From Streptomyces longispororuber (GTDB lineage Bacteria > Actinomycetota > Actinomycetes > Streptomycetales > Streptomycetaceae): a DNA stretch of 41,471 nucleotides. Positions 8,113-15,147 of the stretch are shown piece after piece. The stretch spans positions 1-41,471 of the forward strand of contig NZ_BNBT01000067.1 of NCBI RefSeq assembly GCF_014656095.1. The letters are read 5' to 3'. How positions within the stretch are numbered: position 1 is the first letter of the stretch; every line of letters starts with the position of its first letter. Made by a program: the position numbers and the translations under genes. Below the pieces are notes generated by a model. The model ran no database searches. It saw only the letters and a program-made list of their open reading frames with translations, and was not told the DNA's origin.

Positions 8113-8862
8113 GTGAGCCGCAGCCTTCGACGCGGCGCCATCGCCGCCACCGCCCTCGCGTTCTCGCTCGCCTCGCTCACCGCCTGCGGTGCCGGAAACA
8201 ACGCCCAGACGATCGAGATCAAGCCGGACAACGCGGCGACCGCCGTCGGCGACATCAAGATCCAGAACGCCATGATCATCACCCAGCCGGACCGCGAGTC
8301 GACGGGTCCCGCCGTGGTCTCCGCCACCGTGTTCAACGGCGGCCGCACCGCCCAGACCCTGGAGTCGATCACGGTCGACGGCACCGGCAAGAAGGCCCAG
8401 CTTCGCCCCGCCAAGGGCGACCGGCCGGGCAAGAAGGGCAAGGGCGGCGGCCTGGTCATCCCGGCCGGCGGCTCCGTCGTGATCGGCGGCGAGGACAACG
8501 CCGTGGCCCTGCTGCCCAGCAGCCGCGAGTCCGTCAAGGACGGCAACGCGCAGCCGGTCACCTTCGGCTTCAGCAAGACCGGTGACGTCAAGCTGAAGAC
8601 GTTCGTGGTCCCGGCCGAGAGCTACTTCGAGGAGTGGGGCCCGACCGAGGTCCCGCAGTCCCCCGACGCCAAGCCGTCCGGCAAGCCCTCGGGCAAGCCG
8701 TCCGGGAAGCCGTCCGGCGGCCCCTCCGGCTCGCCGTCGGGCTCCCCGTCCGGTTCCCCGTCGGGCTCGCCGGAGTCGCAGCGGTCCGGTGAGGCCCCGG
8801 CCAACGGCGCGGAGGCTGATGGTGCCGAGGCCGGCGCCTCGCACGAGGCCGCCGGGCACTGA
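8113..8862 (+). CDS. Secreted lipoprotein, possible DUF461/PCu(A)C-like fold
   Basis: 249 residues. A lipoprotein signal peptide (RSLRR n-region, hydrophobic core, lipobox LTAC with Cys25) predicts lipid anchoring outside the membrane. Residues ~30-185 form a beta-rich domain (GDIKIQNAMI, VVSATVFNGG, LVIPAGGSVVIGG) resembling the DUF461/PCu(A)C class of copper-chaperone-like lipoproteins. The usual Met/His copper ligands are not obvious, so metal binding is doubtful. The C-terminal ~60 residues are SGKP/SGSP tetrapeptide repeats, probably a cell-wall spacer. GTG at 8113 is supported by AAGGAG 11 nt upstream. It is a fixed neighbour of phoP in Streptomyces, divergent from carD. Confidence 0.85.
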   Translation: MSRSLRRGAIAATALAFSLASLTACGAGNNAQTIEIKPDNAATAVGDIKIQNAMIITQPDRESTGPAVVSATVFNGGRTAQTLESITVDGTGKKAQLRPAKGDRPGKKGKGGGLVIPAGGSVVIGGEDNAVALLPSSRESVKDGNAQPVTFGFSKTGDVKLKTFVVPAESYFEEWGPTEVPQSPDAKPSGKPSGKPSGKPSGGPSGSPSGSPSGSPSGSPESQRSGEAPANGAEADGAEAGASHEAAGH

Positions 8863-8878
8863 CGCCTCTGCACAGCCG

Positions 8879-8916
8879 CCGAAGGGCGGGACCCCTCCCG
8901 GGGTCCCGCCCTTCGG
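8879..8916. terminator. Strong terminator of the lipoprotein gene
   Basis: Perfect 17-bp stem (8879-8895 with 8900-8916) and a TCCC loop, 17 nt after the stop codon, followed by CGTTCGT. Likely acts in both directions. Confidence 0.85.
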
Positions 8917-8940
8917 CGTTCGTCGACACGAGTGCCGCGT

Positions 8941-9000
8941 CAGCGGGTGGGCTGTGGCTGGTCGCGCAGTTCCCCGCGCCCCTTCGGGGCGCTTCCGCGC
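8941..9000. repeat. Streptomyces-type dispersed intergenic palindrome, phoP terminator
   Basis: Contains GCGCCCC-TTC-GGGGCGC (8976-8992) preceded by CTGGTCGCGCAGTTCCCC. This composite (GGGGAACTGCGCGACCAG on the other strand joined to a G+C hairpin) resembles an intergenic element I recall as very common across Streptomyces genomes. It lies 36 bp past the phoP stop codon and should terminate phoRP transcripts. Confidence 0.6.
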
Positions 9001-9027
9001 GCGCCCCCGCCGTCGGACCGGTCCGGT

Positions 9028-9708
9028 CTACGGCTCGAACTTGTAGCCGAGGCCCCGCACCGTCACCAGGTAGCGCGGCGCGCCGGGGTCCGGCTCGATC
9101 TTGGCGCGGAGGCGCTTGACGTGGACGTCGAGGGTCTTGGTGTCACCGACGTAGTCCGCGCCCCAGACGCGGTCGATGAGCTGCATGCGGGTCAGCACGC
9201 GGCCCGCGTTGCGCAGCAGCATCTCCAGGAGGTCGAACTCCTTCAGCGGCAGGTCGACCTTGGAGCCGGAGACCGTGACCACGTGCCGGTCGACGTCCAT
9301 CCGGACCGGTCCTGCCTCCAGGGCCTGCGGGGTGACCTCCTCCGGCTCGCCGCGGCGGCGCAGCACGGCGCGGATGCGGGCGACCAGCTCGCGCGAGGAG
9401 AACGGCTTGGTGACGTAGTCGTCGGCTCCTATCTCCAGGCCGACGACCTTGTCGATCTCGCTGTCCTTCGCGGTCACCATGATAACGGGGACGTTCGAGC
9501 GGCTCCGGAGCTGGCGGCAGACCTCGGTGCCGGGCAGGCCCGGCAGCATCAGGTCGAGCAGGACGAGGTCGGCGCCATTGCGTTCGAATTCGTCGAGTCC
9601 GTCCGGGCCGGTGGCCGCGATCGCGACCTCGAAGCCCTCCTTGCGGAGCATGTACGACAGGGCGTCGCTGAAGGATTCCTCGTCCTCGACGACGAGCACT
9701 CGGGTCAC
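9028..9708 (-). CDS. phoP: Phosphate response regulator PhoP (OmpR/PhoB family)
   Basis: 226 residues. The receiver domain (1-120) has the acidic pocket VVEDEE, phospho-acceptor Asp52 (LLDLMLPG), Thr79 and Lys101. The winged-helix DNA-binding domain (~130-226) has the PLKEFDLLEMLLRNAGRVLTR and TLDVHVKRLRAKIE motifs. PhoP activates or represses the Streptomyces pho regulon under phosphate limitation and influences antibiotic production. GTG at 9708 has GGAGG 7 nt upstream and overlaps the phoR stop by 4 bp (GTGA), so the pair is translationally coupled. Its promoter lies upstream of phoR and carries PHO boxes, consistent with autoregulation. Confidence 0.97.
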   Translation of the reverse strand: MTRVLVVEDEESFSDALSYMLRKEGFEVAIAATGPDGLDEFERNGADLVLLDLMLPGLPGTEVCRQLRSRSNVPVIMVTAKDSEIDKVVGLEIGADDYVTKPFSSRELVARIRAVLRRRGEPEEVTPQALEAGPVRMDVDRHVVTVSGSKVDLPLKEFDLLEMLLRNAGRVLTRMQLIDRVWGADYVGDTKTLDVHVKRLRAKIEPDPGAPRYLVTVRGLGYKFEP

Positions 9709-11018
9709 GGAAGGACCTCCGGGGCGGCAGGAATGGGTTCGTATGCGGTGGTGTCGGGCCTGATGCCCTGGTGCGCGTCCTCGTCGCCGAGACCGTGCCC
9801 GGATCCGCGGTCGCGGGTCGCGCCCGCCTCCGGCAGGCGCAGGGTGAAGGTGGAGCCCTGTCCCTCGGAGCTCCACACCGTGACCTCCCCGCCGTGCGAG
9901 GCGGCCACGTGCTTGACGATGGCGAGACCGAGGCCGGTGCCGCCGGTGGCGCGGGAGCGGGCCGGGTCGACGCGGTAGAAGCGCTCGAAGATGCGCTCCT
10001 TGTCCTTGTCGGAGATGCCGATGCCCTGGTCCGTGACGGCGATCTCGATGAGGTCGCCGCCGGGGGCGTTGACGCGGCGTGCGGCGATCCCCACGCGGGT
10101 GCGGGCGGGCGAGTAGTTCACGGCGTTCTCGACGAGGTTGCCGAGCGCGGCCGCGAGCTGGCCCCGGTTGCCCCACACGTGCAGGTCGGCGATGCCCTCC
10201 CGGCTCCCACCGCCACCCTCGAACGAGAGGCTTCCGGCCCCCCCGATCGCTGCGGCCATGGTGATCTGCTTCGTGCCCGCCTGGTGGCGGCAGCGGTCGA
10301 TGGCCTCGCCGACGAGCTCGTCCACGCGGACCGGCTCGGCGTCCTCCAGCGGGTCGTCGTTCTGCACCCGGGAGAGGTCGATCAGCTCCTGTACGAGGTT
10401 GGTGAGCCGCGTCGCCTCGTTCTGCATGCGGCCCGCGAAGCGCTCCACGGCCTCGGGGTCGTCGGAGGCGTCCATGACGGCCTCCGAGAGCAGGCTGAGG
10501 GCGCCCACCGGGGTCTTCAGCTCGTGGCTCACGTTCGCCACGAAGTCGCGGCGCACGGCCTCGATCCGGCGCGCCTCGGTGAGGTCCTCGACGAGCAGCA
10601 GCACAAGGCGGGAGCCGAGCGGGGCCACCCGCGCGGAGACGGCGAGGGCGTCGCCGCGGCCGGTGCCGCGGCGCGGCAGGTCCAGCTCGACCTGGCGTAT
10701 CTCGCCGTCGCGCCGGGTGTCACGGGCCATCTGGAGCATCGGCTCGACGGCGAGTTTGCCGCCGCGTACGAGGCCGAGCGCGTACGCCGCCGAGCTGGCC
10801 TTGACCACGCCGTCCGACTCGTCGAGCACGACGGCGGAGGAGCGCAGTACGGAGAGCACGGTGTCGACGCCGGGCGGGAGCACCGGGTCGGTGTGCAGGG
10901 AGGTCCGGGTGGGGCGCTTCTGGTCGCGTTCGCTCCAGCGGAACGCCAGCATGGCGATGACACCGGTGCACACTCCGGCGATCGCTGCCGCTGCGGCGAC
11001 CGCCGCGTTCACGTCCAT
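9705..11018 (-). CDS. phoR: Phosphate sensor histidine kinase PhoR
   Basis: 437 residues. One N-terminal membrane helix (~5-26), then a PAS-like segment (~45-150), the HisKA domain with phospho-accepting His165 in FVANVSHELKTP, and the HATPase domain with N box NLVENAVNY, G1 DQGIGIS and G2 TGGTGLGLAIVKH. It phosphorylates PhoP when phosphate is scarce. It has no large extracellular sensor, consistent with the phosphate signal arriving through the Pst transporter and PhoU. A Ser/Gly-rich insert (SLSFEGGGGSREG) precedes the N box. The ATG at 11018 faces phoU across a 297-bp region. Confidence 0.96.
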   Translation of the reverse strand: MDVNAAVAAAAAIAGVCTGVIAMLAFRWSERDQKRPTRTSLHTDPVLPPGVDTVLSVLRSSAVVLDESDGVVKASSAAYALGLVRGGKLAVEPMLQMARDTRRDGEIRQVELDLPRRGTGRGDALAVSARVAPLGSRLVLLLVEDLTEARRIEAVRRDFVANVSHELKTPVGALSLLSEAVMDASDDPEAVERFAGRMQNEATRLTNLVQELIDLSRVQNDDPLEDAEPVRVDELVGEAIDRCRHQAGTKQITMAAAIGGAGSLSFEGGGGSREGIADLHVWGNRGQLAAALGNLVENAVNYSPARTRVGIAARRVNAPGGDLIEIAVTDQGIGISDKDKERIFERFYRVDPARSRATGGTGLGLAIVKHVAASHGGEVTVWSSEGQGSTFTLRLPEAGATRDRGSGHGLGDEDAHQGIRPDTTAYEPIPAAPEVLP

Positions 11019-11091
11019 GCCTCCAGGTTATGCGGGGGCGGAGCACTGCCCACAGCCATCCGAGTGGTCGCTCGAACAGTCGTCGCTCAGA

Positions 11092-11120
11092 GTTCACCGA
11101 GGGGACAGCGATGGTTCATT
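11092..11120 (+). promoter_or_regulatory. PHO box 1 (PhoP direct repeats)
   Basis: GTTCACC at 11092, GGACAGC at 11103 and GTTCATT at 11114 form three 11-nt-spaced direct-repeat units; the outer two match the Streptomyces PhoP consensus GTTCACC well, the middle one weakly. It is 74 bp upstream of the phoR start, suited to autoregulation of phoRP. Confidence 0.75.
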
Positions 11121-11177
11121 TCGGACGCCCGGATCGGCGGAGTGATCGCTTCCGGGGTGACGGGGGCGTCGCCCACC

Positions 11178-11206
11178 GTTCACCTGGAGGACGGCGCCGG
11201 TTCACA
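11178..11206 (+). promoter_or_regulatory. PHO box 2 (PhoP direct repeats)
   Basis: GTTCACC at 11178 and GTTCACA at 11200, exactly 22 bp apart, with a poorly matching middle unit at 11189. It lies closer to phoU than box 1 does and is likely the phoU-side operator. Confidence 0.7.
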
Positions 11207-11251
11207 TGGGATGCCGGTAACGGACGCGTCCGCGCCACACCGTGGGAGCGT

Positions 11252-11289
11252 AGGGGACAACCCCTGATGGACGTAGGGGGCAGCCCCCT
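11252..11289 (+). promoter_or_regulatory. Two tandem mini-hairpins in the phoU leader
   Basis: AGGGG-ACAA-CCCCT (11252-11265) and AGGGGG-CAG-CCCCCT (11275-11289), 23 bp apart, end 26 nt before the phoU ATG. They look like a duplicated leader element that could affect message stability or translation. Confidence 0.5.
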
Positions 11290-11315
11290 GTGACGTACGA
11301 GAGAGGGACAGCCAG

Positions 11316-11996
11316 ATGCGTGACGCGTACCACGAGGAACTTGACTCGATCGGCGAGGGCCTGGTCGAGATGGCCCGTCTCGTCGGGTCGGCGATCGGGC
11401 GCGCCACCACGGCCATGCTCGACGCGGACCTGAAGCTGGCGGAGAGCGTGATCGCCGCCGACCAGAAGGTCGACGACCTCCAGCACGACCTGGAGGCCCG
11501 CGCGATAGCCCTGCTGGCCCGGCAGCAGCCGGTCGCCACCGACCTGCGGATCGTCGTGACCTCGCTGCGGATGAGCGCCGACCTGGAGCGCTCCGGCGAC
11601 CTCGCCCAGCACGTGGCGAAGCTCGCGCGGCTGCGCTTCCCGGACTCGCCGGTGCCGCGCGACCTGCACGCGACGATCCTGGAGATGGGCCAGCTCGCGC
11701 AGCGTCTGATGGCCAAGGCGGCGGAGGTCATCATCACCAAGGACGTCGACCTGGCGCTCCAGTTGGAGCAGGACGACGACGAGATGGACCTGCTGCACCG
11801 CACGCTCTTCCAGCACCTGATGGACGACCGCTGGAAGCACGGCATCGAGACCGCGGTCGACGTGACGCTCCTCGGCCGCTACTACGAGCGCTTCGCGGAC
11901 CACGCGGTGTCGGTGGCGAAGCGGGTCGTGTACCTGGTGACGGGCGAGCACGCCGACGAGATCCAGCCGGGCACCGCCTCGGTCGAGGGGGCCTGA
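11316..11996 (+). CDS. phoU: Phosphate signalling protein PhoU
   Basis: 226 residues, all helical, with two PhoU repeats (~1-110 and ~115-215). The metal-binding signatures E/DxxxD are visible as LRMSADLERSGDLAQHVAK in the first half and LLGRYYERFADHAVSVAKR in the second. PhoU links the phosphate state of the PstSCAB transporter to PhoR and dampens pho expression. It is transcribed away from phoRP from a shared PHO-box region, the known Streptomyces arrangement. The ATG at 11316 is preceded by GAGAGGGA. Confidence 0.95.
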   Translation: MRDAYHEELDSIGEGLVEMARLVGSAIGRATTAMLDADLKLAESVIAADQKVDDLQHDLEARAIALLARQQPVATDLRIVVTSLRMSADLERSGDLAQHVAKLARLRFPDSPVPRDLHATILEMGQLAQRLMAKAAEVIITKDVDLALQLEQDDDEMDLLHRTLFQHLMDDRWKHGIETAVDVTLLGRYYERFADHAVSVAKRVVYLVTGEHADEIQPGTASVEGA

Positions 11997-12025
11997 CCTC
12001 AGGCCCCGGCCTCGCGCACAGGAGT

Positions 12026-12064
12026 GGGCGCCGCCCCCCCCCCGGGGGTGCGGCGCCCGTTCTT
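12026..12064. terminator. Terminator of phoU
   Basis: GGGCGCCGC (12026-12034) pairs with GCGGCGCCC (12050-12058); the interior C-run and G-run extend the stem, and a T-rich TTCTTT follows at 12060. It lies 30 bp past the phoU stop. Confidence 0.75.
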
Positions 12065-12142
12065 TCACCGGCTGACGCGGCTGTTCACCGGCCGACTCGG
12101 CTCTTTCGCCGGCTGACGCGGTTCTTTCACCGGCTGACGCGG
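12060..12142. repeat. Four tandem 20-21-bp repeats
   Basis: Units start at 12060, 12081, 12101 and 12122; the first and last are identical, and all share TTCACCGGCTGACGCGG or a close variant. They fill the gap between the convergent phoU and the cysteine-rich gene, whose stop codon is 7 bp away. Confidence 0.85.
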
Positions 12143-12149
12143 CCGGGCC

Positions 12150-12263
12150 TCAGCCGCAGCCGCCACCGCACTGACAGGGACCGCCGGACTGGCAGCCGCA
12201 ACTGCATCCGGGACCGCACTGACAGCCGTCGGCACAGGTGTCGCGCTCGGGGGATTCGGCCAT
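12150..12263 (-). CDS. 37-residue cysteine-rich, metallothionein-like microprotein
   Basis: The peptide has 9 cysteines in its last 28 residues, arranged C-x3-C-x-C-x3-C-x-C-x-C-x5-C-x-C-x4-C, with Gly, Gln and Ser between them, and no aromatic or long hydrophobic residues. This composition and the repeated C-x-C pairs fit a thiolate metal-binding peptide of metallothionein type; no assigned family is recognised. ATG at 12263 has GAGGAGGAG ending 5 nt upstream, an excellent ribosome site, and a TTGACG -35-like hexamer lies further upstream. Metal identity and role (zinc or copper storage, thiol redox) are inference. Confidence 0.75.
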   Translation of the reverse strand: MAESPERDTCADGCQCGPGCSCGCQSGGPCQCGGGCG

Positions 12264-12653
12264 GGTCTCCTCCTCGAAGGCGTGAGACGTACTGCTTGCC
12301 CTCCATTCCATGCAGCGACCAACGGGGCGCGTCAACGGCGCACGTGTGCGCGCTCGCCACCGGATGCGCCGTGCGGTGCCTCCCGTGTCACCCCCTCCTC
12401 GGACGTCGTGGGGGTGGCTTGTTCTGCGCTGTACGGCGGGGGCGCCCGCGTGCGGTGGGGCCGGTCCGCGGCGCGGGACGGCCGGTGCGGGCGGGGCGGC
12501 CGGGACGCCCGGCGCGGCGGCGGCCCCGTGCAGCCCGGCCGGAGCCTCCGCCGGACGTCTTCCGCGCGGCTGCGGGTCGTGGCATGCTCCGCCCAACGCG
12601 GACGTGAACACCATTCACGTACATAAACGCGACAACGCGAGAGGTGGAGCGTC
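12264..12653. other. Divergent intergenic region, cysteine-rich gene / beta-helix gene
   Basis: Holds both promoters. On the minus strand TTGACG (12330-12335) lies 17 bp from CATGGA (12307-12312), a possible -35/-10 pair for the cysteine-rich gene. On the right is a 7-bp inverted repeat near the beta-helix gene. The middle is very G+C-rich with no credible gene. Confidence 0.45.
12602..12620. promoter_or_regulatory. Inverted repeat ACGTGAA-N5-TTCACGT, possible operator
   Basis: Perfect 7-bp arms at 12602-12608 and 12614-12620, directly followed by the A/T-rich ACATAAAC that could act as a -10 region, 34 bp before the ATG at 12654. It is a likely regulator site for the beta-helix gene; the regulator is unknown. 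Confidence 0.45.
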
Positions 12654-14465
12654 ATGGCCGACCTCAGCAGACGCCGAGTCCTGGGCGCGGCCGTGGCCGT
12701 CGCCGCCGGGGGGGCGAGCGGGCCCGCCGCCGCGGCAGCGGGGGCGCGGGCGCGGGCGAGCGGGCGTACAGCCGCGGGGGTGCGGGCGGCCGGGTCCACC
12801 ACCGCCGGGGTGGGGACGGCCACGGCCGGGTCGCGCGGCGCCGCCCTGTGGCGCGAGTACGCCCGGGCCCCCTACACCCACCCGCAGATCCCCTACGTGG
12901 CCCGGGCCGGATGCCGACGGGGAGCGCACCGCCTCCCCCGTCCCGGGCCCGTCGTCGCGGCCCGCCGCTACGGGGTCAGGCCCGGCACCGGCGAGGACGC
13001 CGCGCCCGCCCTCAACCGCGCCCTCGCCGCCGCGGGACGGGCCGGTGGCGGCACCGTCCAGCTCGAACCCGGGACGTACCGCGTCGACGGAGTCGTCCGG
13101 ATCGCCCACGACGACGTCGTCCTGCGCGGCGCGGGCAGCGGGCGCACCACGCTCCTCGCCACCCGCCACCTCACCGACCTCATCGGCCCCTACGGGAGCC
13201 GCTACGGCGGGGACAAGTCGAGCTGGTCCTGGGCCGGCGGGCTCATCTGGCTCTGCCCCGAGGCCCGTTGGTACTCCCTCGTCGACGCGGTCAAGGACCG
13301 CGACTGGCCCTTCGAGGGGTGGACCGGGAACAGGCGCGACGCGTGGCGCACCCTGGCCACCCTCGCCCCCGCCGCCCGGGGCGACCGGTCCGTCCGCGTC
13401 ACCGGACCTTTCCCGGGTCCCCGGTCCCGCCCGACCGGGGGAGATCCCGTACGGGTGCGCCGCGGCGACCTCGTCCTGCTGCGCCTGGCCGACGACCGCG
13501 ACCACACCCTCCTGGAGCACATGGCGGGCGGCGGCCCCGGCCCCCAGGCGTACGCCTGGGACGACAAGACGAAGCTGACCTCGTACGTCCCCTACGAGTG
13601 GCCCGTACGGGTCACGCGGGTGGAGGGGCGCCGGATCACCCTGGAACGGCCGCTCCCGCTCGACCTCCGGCCCGCGTGGGATCCCCGCCTCACCACCTGC
13701 GTCACACCCCTGACCGGCTCCGGCGTCGAGGGCCTCACCCTGGAGGCCGTCGAGACCCCGCAGGCCCCGCACCTGCGCGACCTCGGGTACAACGGCGTCA
13801 CCTTCCAGTGCGCGTACGACTGCTGGGCCGACGACGTGCGCGTGCGCCACGTGGACAACGGCTTCGGGCTCGTCGCCGCCTCCGCCTGCACCCTGCGGCG
13901 CACCGCCGTCGGCGGGCGGGGCGCGCACCACCCGTACTTCTGCCGCGAGGGGTCGCACGACAACCTCGTCGAGGACTTCCGCGTCGAGCGGCTGGCCGTG
14001 CCCCCGCCCGCCGGGACGCAGCTCCACGGCATCAACGTGGAGGGGCTGTCCTCGTACAACGTCTGGTCGCGCGGGCACATGGAGACGGGCACGTTCGACA
14101 CCCACCGGGGGATGCCGTTCGCGAACGTGCGCACGGAGATCACCGTCCACAACGACGGACGGCACGGCGGCGACGCCGGTGCCGGGCCGCTGTACGGCGC
14201 CCGGTTCACCCACTGGAACATCACGGTCACCAACCAGCGGGCCGGACTCGTCAGGATCGACGGCGTCGCGCCGTACAGCGCCACGGTCGGCATCTCCCGC
14301 GTACGCGAGTTCGACCAGATCGACGTACCGGACTTCCCGGGGCCGCTGCACGCGCGCGTCGAGGCGTACGGCGCGCCCGGCGCGGTACGGCCGCGGAACC
14401 TGTACGAGGCGCAGCGGGCGCTGGAGCGGCGGCGGCCGGGCGCCGGGGACCGGTCGGTGTCCTAG
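12654..14465 (+). CDS. Tat-exported right-handed beta-helix protein (pectate-lyase superfamily)
   Basis: 603 residues. A twin-arginine signal SRRRVLGAAVAVAAGG at residues 4-19 predicts folded export, followed by an Ala/Gly/Arg-rich linker to ~75. The region from ~105 (ARRYGVRPGTGEDAAPALNRAL, GGTVQLEPGTYRV, DDVVLRGAGSGRTTL) is the classic start of pectate-lyase-type parallel beta-helices; later turns carry periodic V-x-x-N/D motifs (NGVTFQCAYDCWADDVRVRH, NVWSRGHMETGTFDT). Such proteins are polysaccharide lyases, hydrolases or phage-like depolymerases; no catalytic set was identified, so the substrate is unknown. ATG at 12654 has GAGGTGGAG upstream. The stop codon lies in a repeat unit that continues into a tandem array. 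Confidence 0.82.
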   Translation: MADLSRRRVLGAAVAVAAGGASGPAAAAAGARARASGRTAAGVRAAGSTTAGVGTATAGSRGAALWREYARAPYTHPQIPYVARAGCRRGAHRLPRPGPVVAARRYGVRPGTGEDAAPALNRALAAAGRAGGGTVQLEPGTYRVDGVVRIAHDDVVLRGAGSGRTTLLATRHLTDLIGPYGSRYGGDKSSWSWAGGLIWLCPEARWYSLVDAVKDRDWPFEGWTGNRRDAWRTLATLAPAARGDRSVRVTGPFPGPRSRPTGGDPVRVRRGDLVLLRLADDRDHTLLEHMAGGGPGPQAYAWDDKTKLTSYVPYEWPVRVTRVEGRRITLERPLPLDLRPAWDPRLTTCVTPLTGSGVEGLTLEAVETPQAPHLRDLGYNGVTFQCAYDCWADDVRVRHVDNGFGLVAASACTLRRTAVGGRGAHHPYFCREGSHDNLVEDFRVERLAVPPPAGTQLHGINVEGLSSYNVWSRGHMETGTFDTHRGMPFANVRTEITVHNDGRHGGDAGAGPLYGARFTHWNITVTNQRAGLVRIDGVAPYSATVGISRVREFDQIDVPDFPGPLHARVEAYGAPGAVRPRNLYEAQRALERRRPGAGDRSVS

Positions 14466-14548
14466 CCGCCCGTGTCCTGGCCGGTCCGTGCCCTGGCCGG
14501 TCCGTGCCCTGGTCGGCCCGTGTCCTGGTCGGCCCGTGTCCTAGCCGA
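14455..14548. repeat. 16-bp tandem repeat array between convergent genes
   Basis: Consensus CGTGYCCTGGYCGGYC; full units at 14471, 14487, 14503 and 14519, a partial unit at 14535, and a degenerate one at ~14456-14470. The outer units read CCTAG instead of CCTGG, and these CTAG sites supply the TAG stop codons of the two flanking convergent genes (14463-14465 plus strand; 14541-14543 minus strand). Confidence 0.88.
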
Positions 14549-14801
14549 AGGGGACGAGGCGGACCACCGTCACCGTCAGGACCGAACCCGACACGTAGTA
14601 GAGGACGATGGCGCCGCCGACCGTCGCCTCGCGGCGGTCGCGCTCCGCGTCCACCGCCGCCGAGCCGTGCCCGTACGGGTCGCGGCCGAGCGTGCGGGCC
14701 ATCGCCGACCGGAACGCGTCGGCGCCGTCCATCTTGGCGAGGGTGTCGTCGGCGGGCGGCGCGTAGGTGATGCGGTAGCTGCGCCTCCGGTGCCGGCTCA
14801 C
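14541..14801 (-). CDS. RelE/ParE-superfamily toxin of a type II toxin-antitoxin pair
   Basis: 86 residues. It has the RelE/ParE pattern: a first strand YRITYAPPADDTL, a helical pair ending in FRSAMARTLGRDPYG, then basic strands RDRREATVGGAIVLYYVSG and VLTVTVVRLVPF. RelE-type toxins cleave mRNA on the ribosome, ParE types poison gyrase; which applies cannot be told. The GTG at 14801 overlaps the upstream antitoxin stop by 4 bp (GTGA), so the toxin is translated only after the antitoxin, as is usual. Its TAG stop is supplied by the 16-bp repeat array. Confidence 0.75.
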   Translation of the reverse strand: MSRHRRRSYRITYAPPADDTLAKMDGADAFRSAMARTLGRDPYGHGSAAVDAERDRREATVGGAIVLYYVSGSVLTVTVVRLVPFG

Positions 14802-15046
14802 GCGATGCTCCGCCTCTCGGCCTCGTCGGCCGCGAGGCGGTCGAGCAGCGCCTCGGCCTCGGGGTCGGGCACGGCCTGAAGCATCCAGTGGCGCATGACC
14901 GCGTGGATCTCGTCGACGCCCGCCTGGTTGATGGCCCGGTCGAAGTCCGCGCGTCTGTCCTCGGGGAGGGCGGCGCGGATGTCCGGGATGGTGTTGGGCA
15001 CCTCGACCTCCTCGCCGCCGATGAAGGTCTTCAGTGGTTCGGCCAT
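14798..15046 (-). CDS. Putative antitoxin partner of the RelE/ParE-type toxin
   Basis: 82 residues, acidic, mainly helical: PNTIPDIRAALPEDRRADFDRAINQ, then a C-terminal acidic helix PDPEAEALLDRLAADEAERRS suited to wrapping the basic toxin. No standard DNA-binding fold is obvious, though such short antitoxins may bind DNA through the N-terminal strand. ATG at 15046 follows GGGAGAG, about 10 nt away. The frame is open upstream, but that stretch lies inside the MFS gene region and is not coding for this protein. The assignment rests on size, order and 4-bp overlap with the toxin more than on sequence. Confidence 0.7.
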   Translation of the reverse strand: MAEPLKTFIGGEEVEVPNTIPDIRAALPEDRRADFDRAINQAGVDEIHAVMRHWMLQAVPDPEAEALLDRLAADEAERRSIA

Positions 15047-15075
15047 GTGCGGGTCACTCTCCCTGGGGTCCCTGG

Positions 15076-15129
15076 ACGGTCCCGGCACCGGGCTCACGGT
15101 CCCGGCGCTGCGCTCACGGTAGCGGCCGG
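15076..15129. repeat. 20-bp tandem repeat past the MFS gene
   Basis: ACGGTCCCGGCACCGGGCTC (15076-15095), a close copy at 15096-15115 and a degenerate third copy starting ACGGTAGCGGC at 15116. It lies between the MFS stop (15148) and the antitoxin start (15046). Confidence 0.7.
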
Positions 15130-15147
15130 GGCCGGAGCCGGGGGAGT

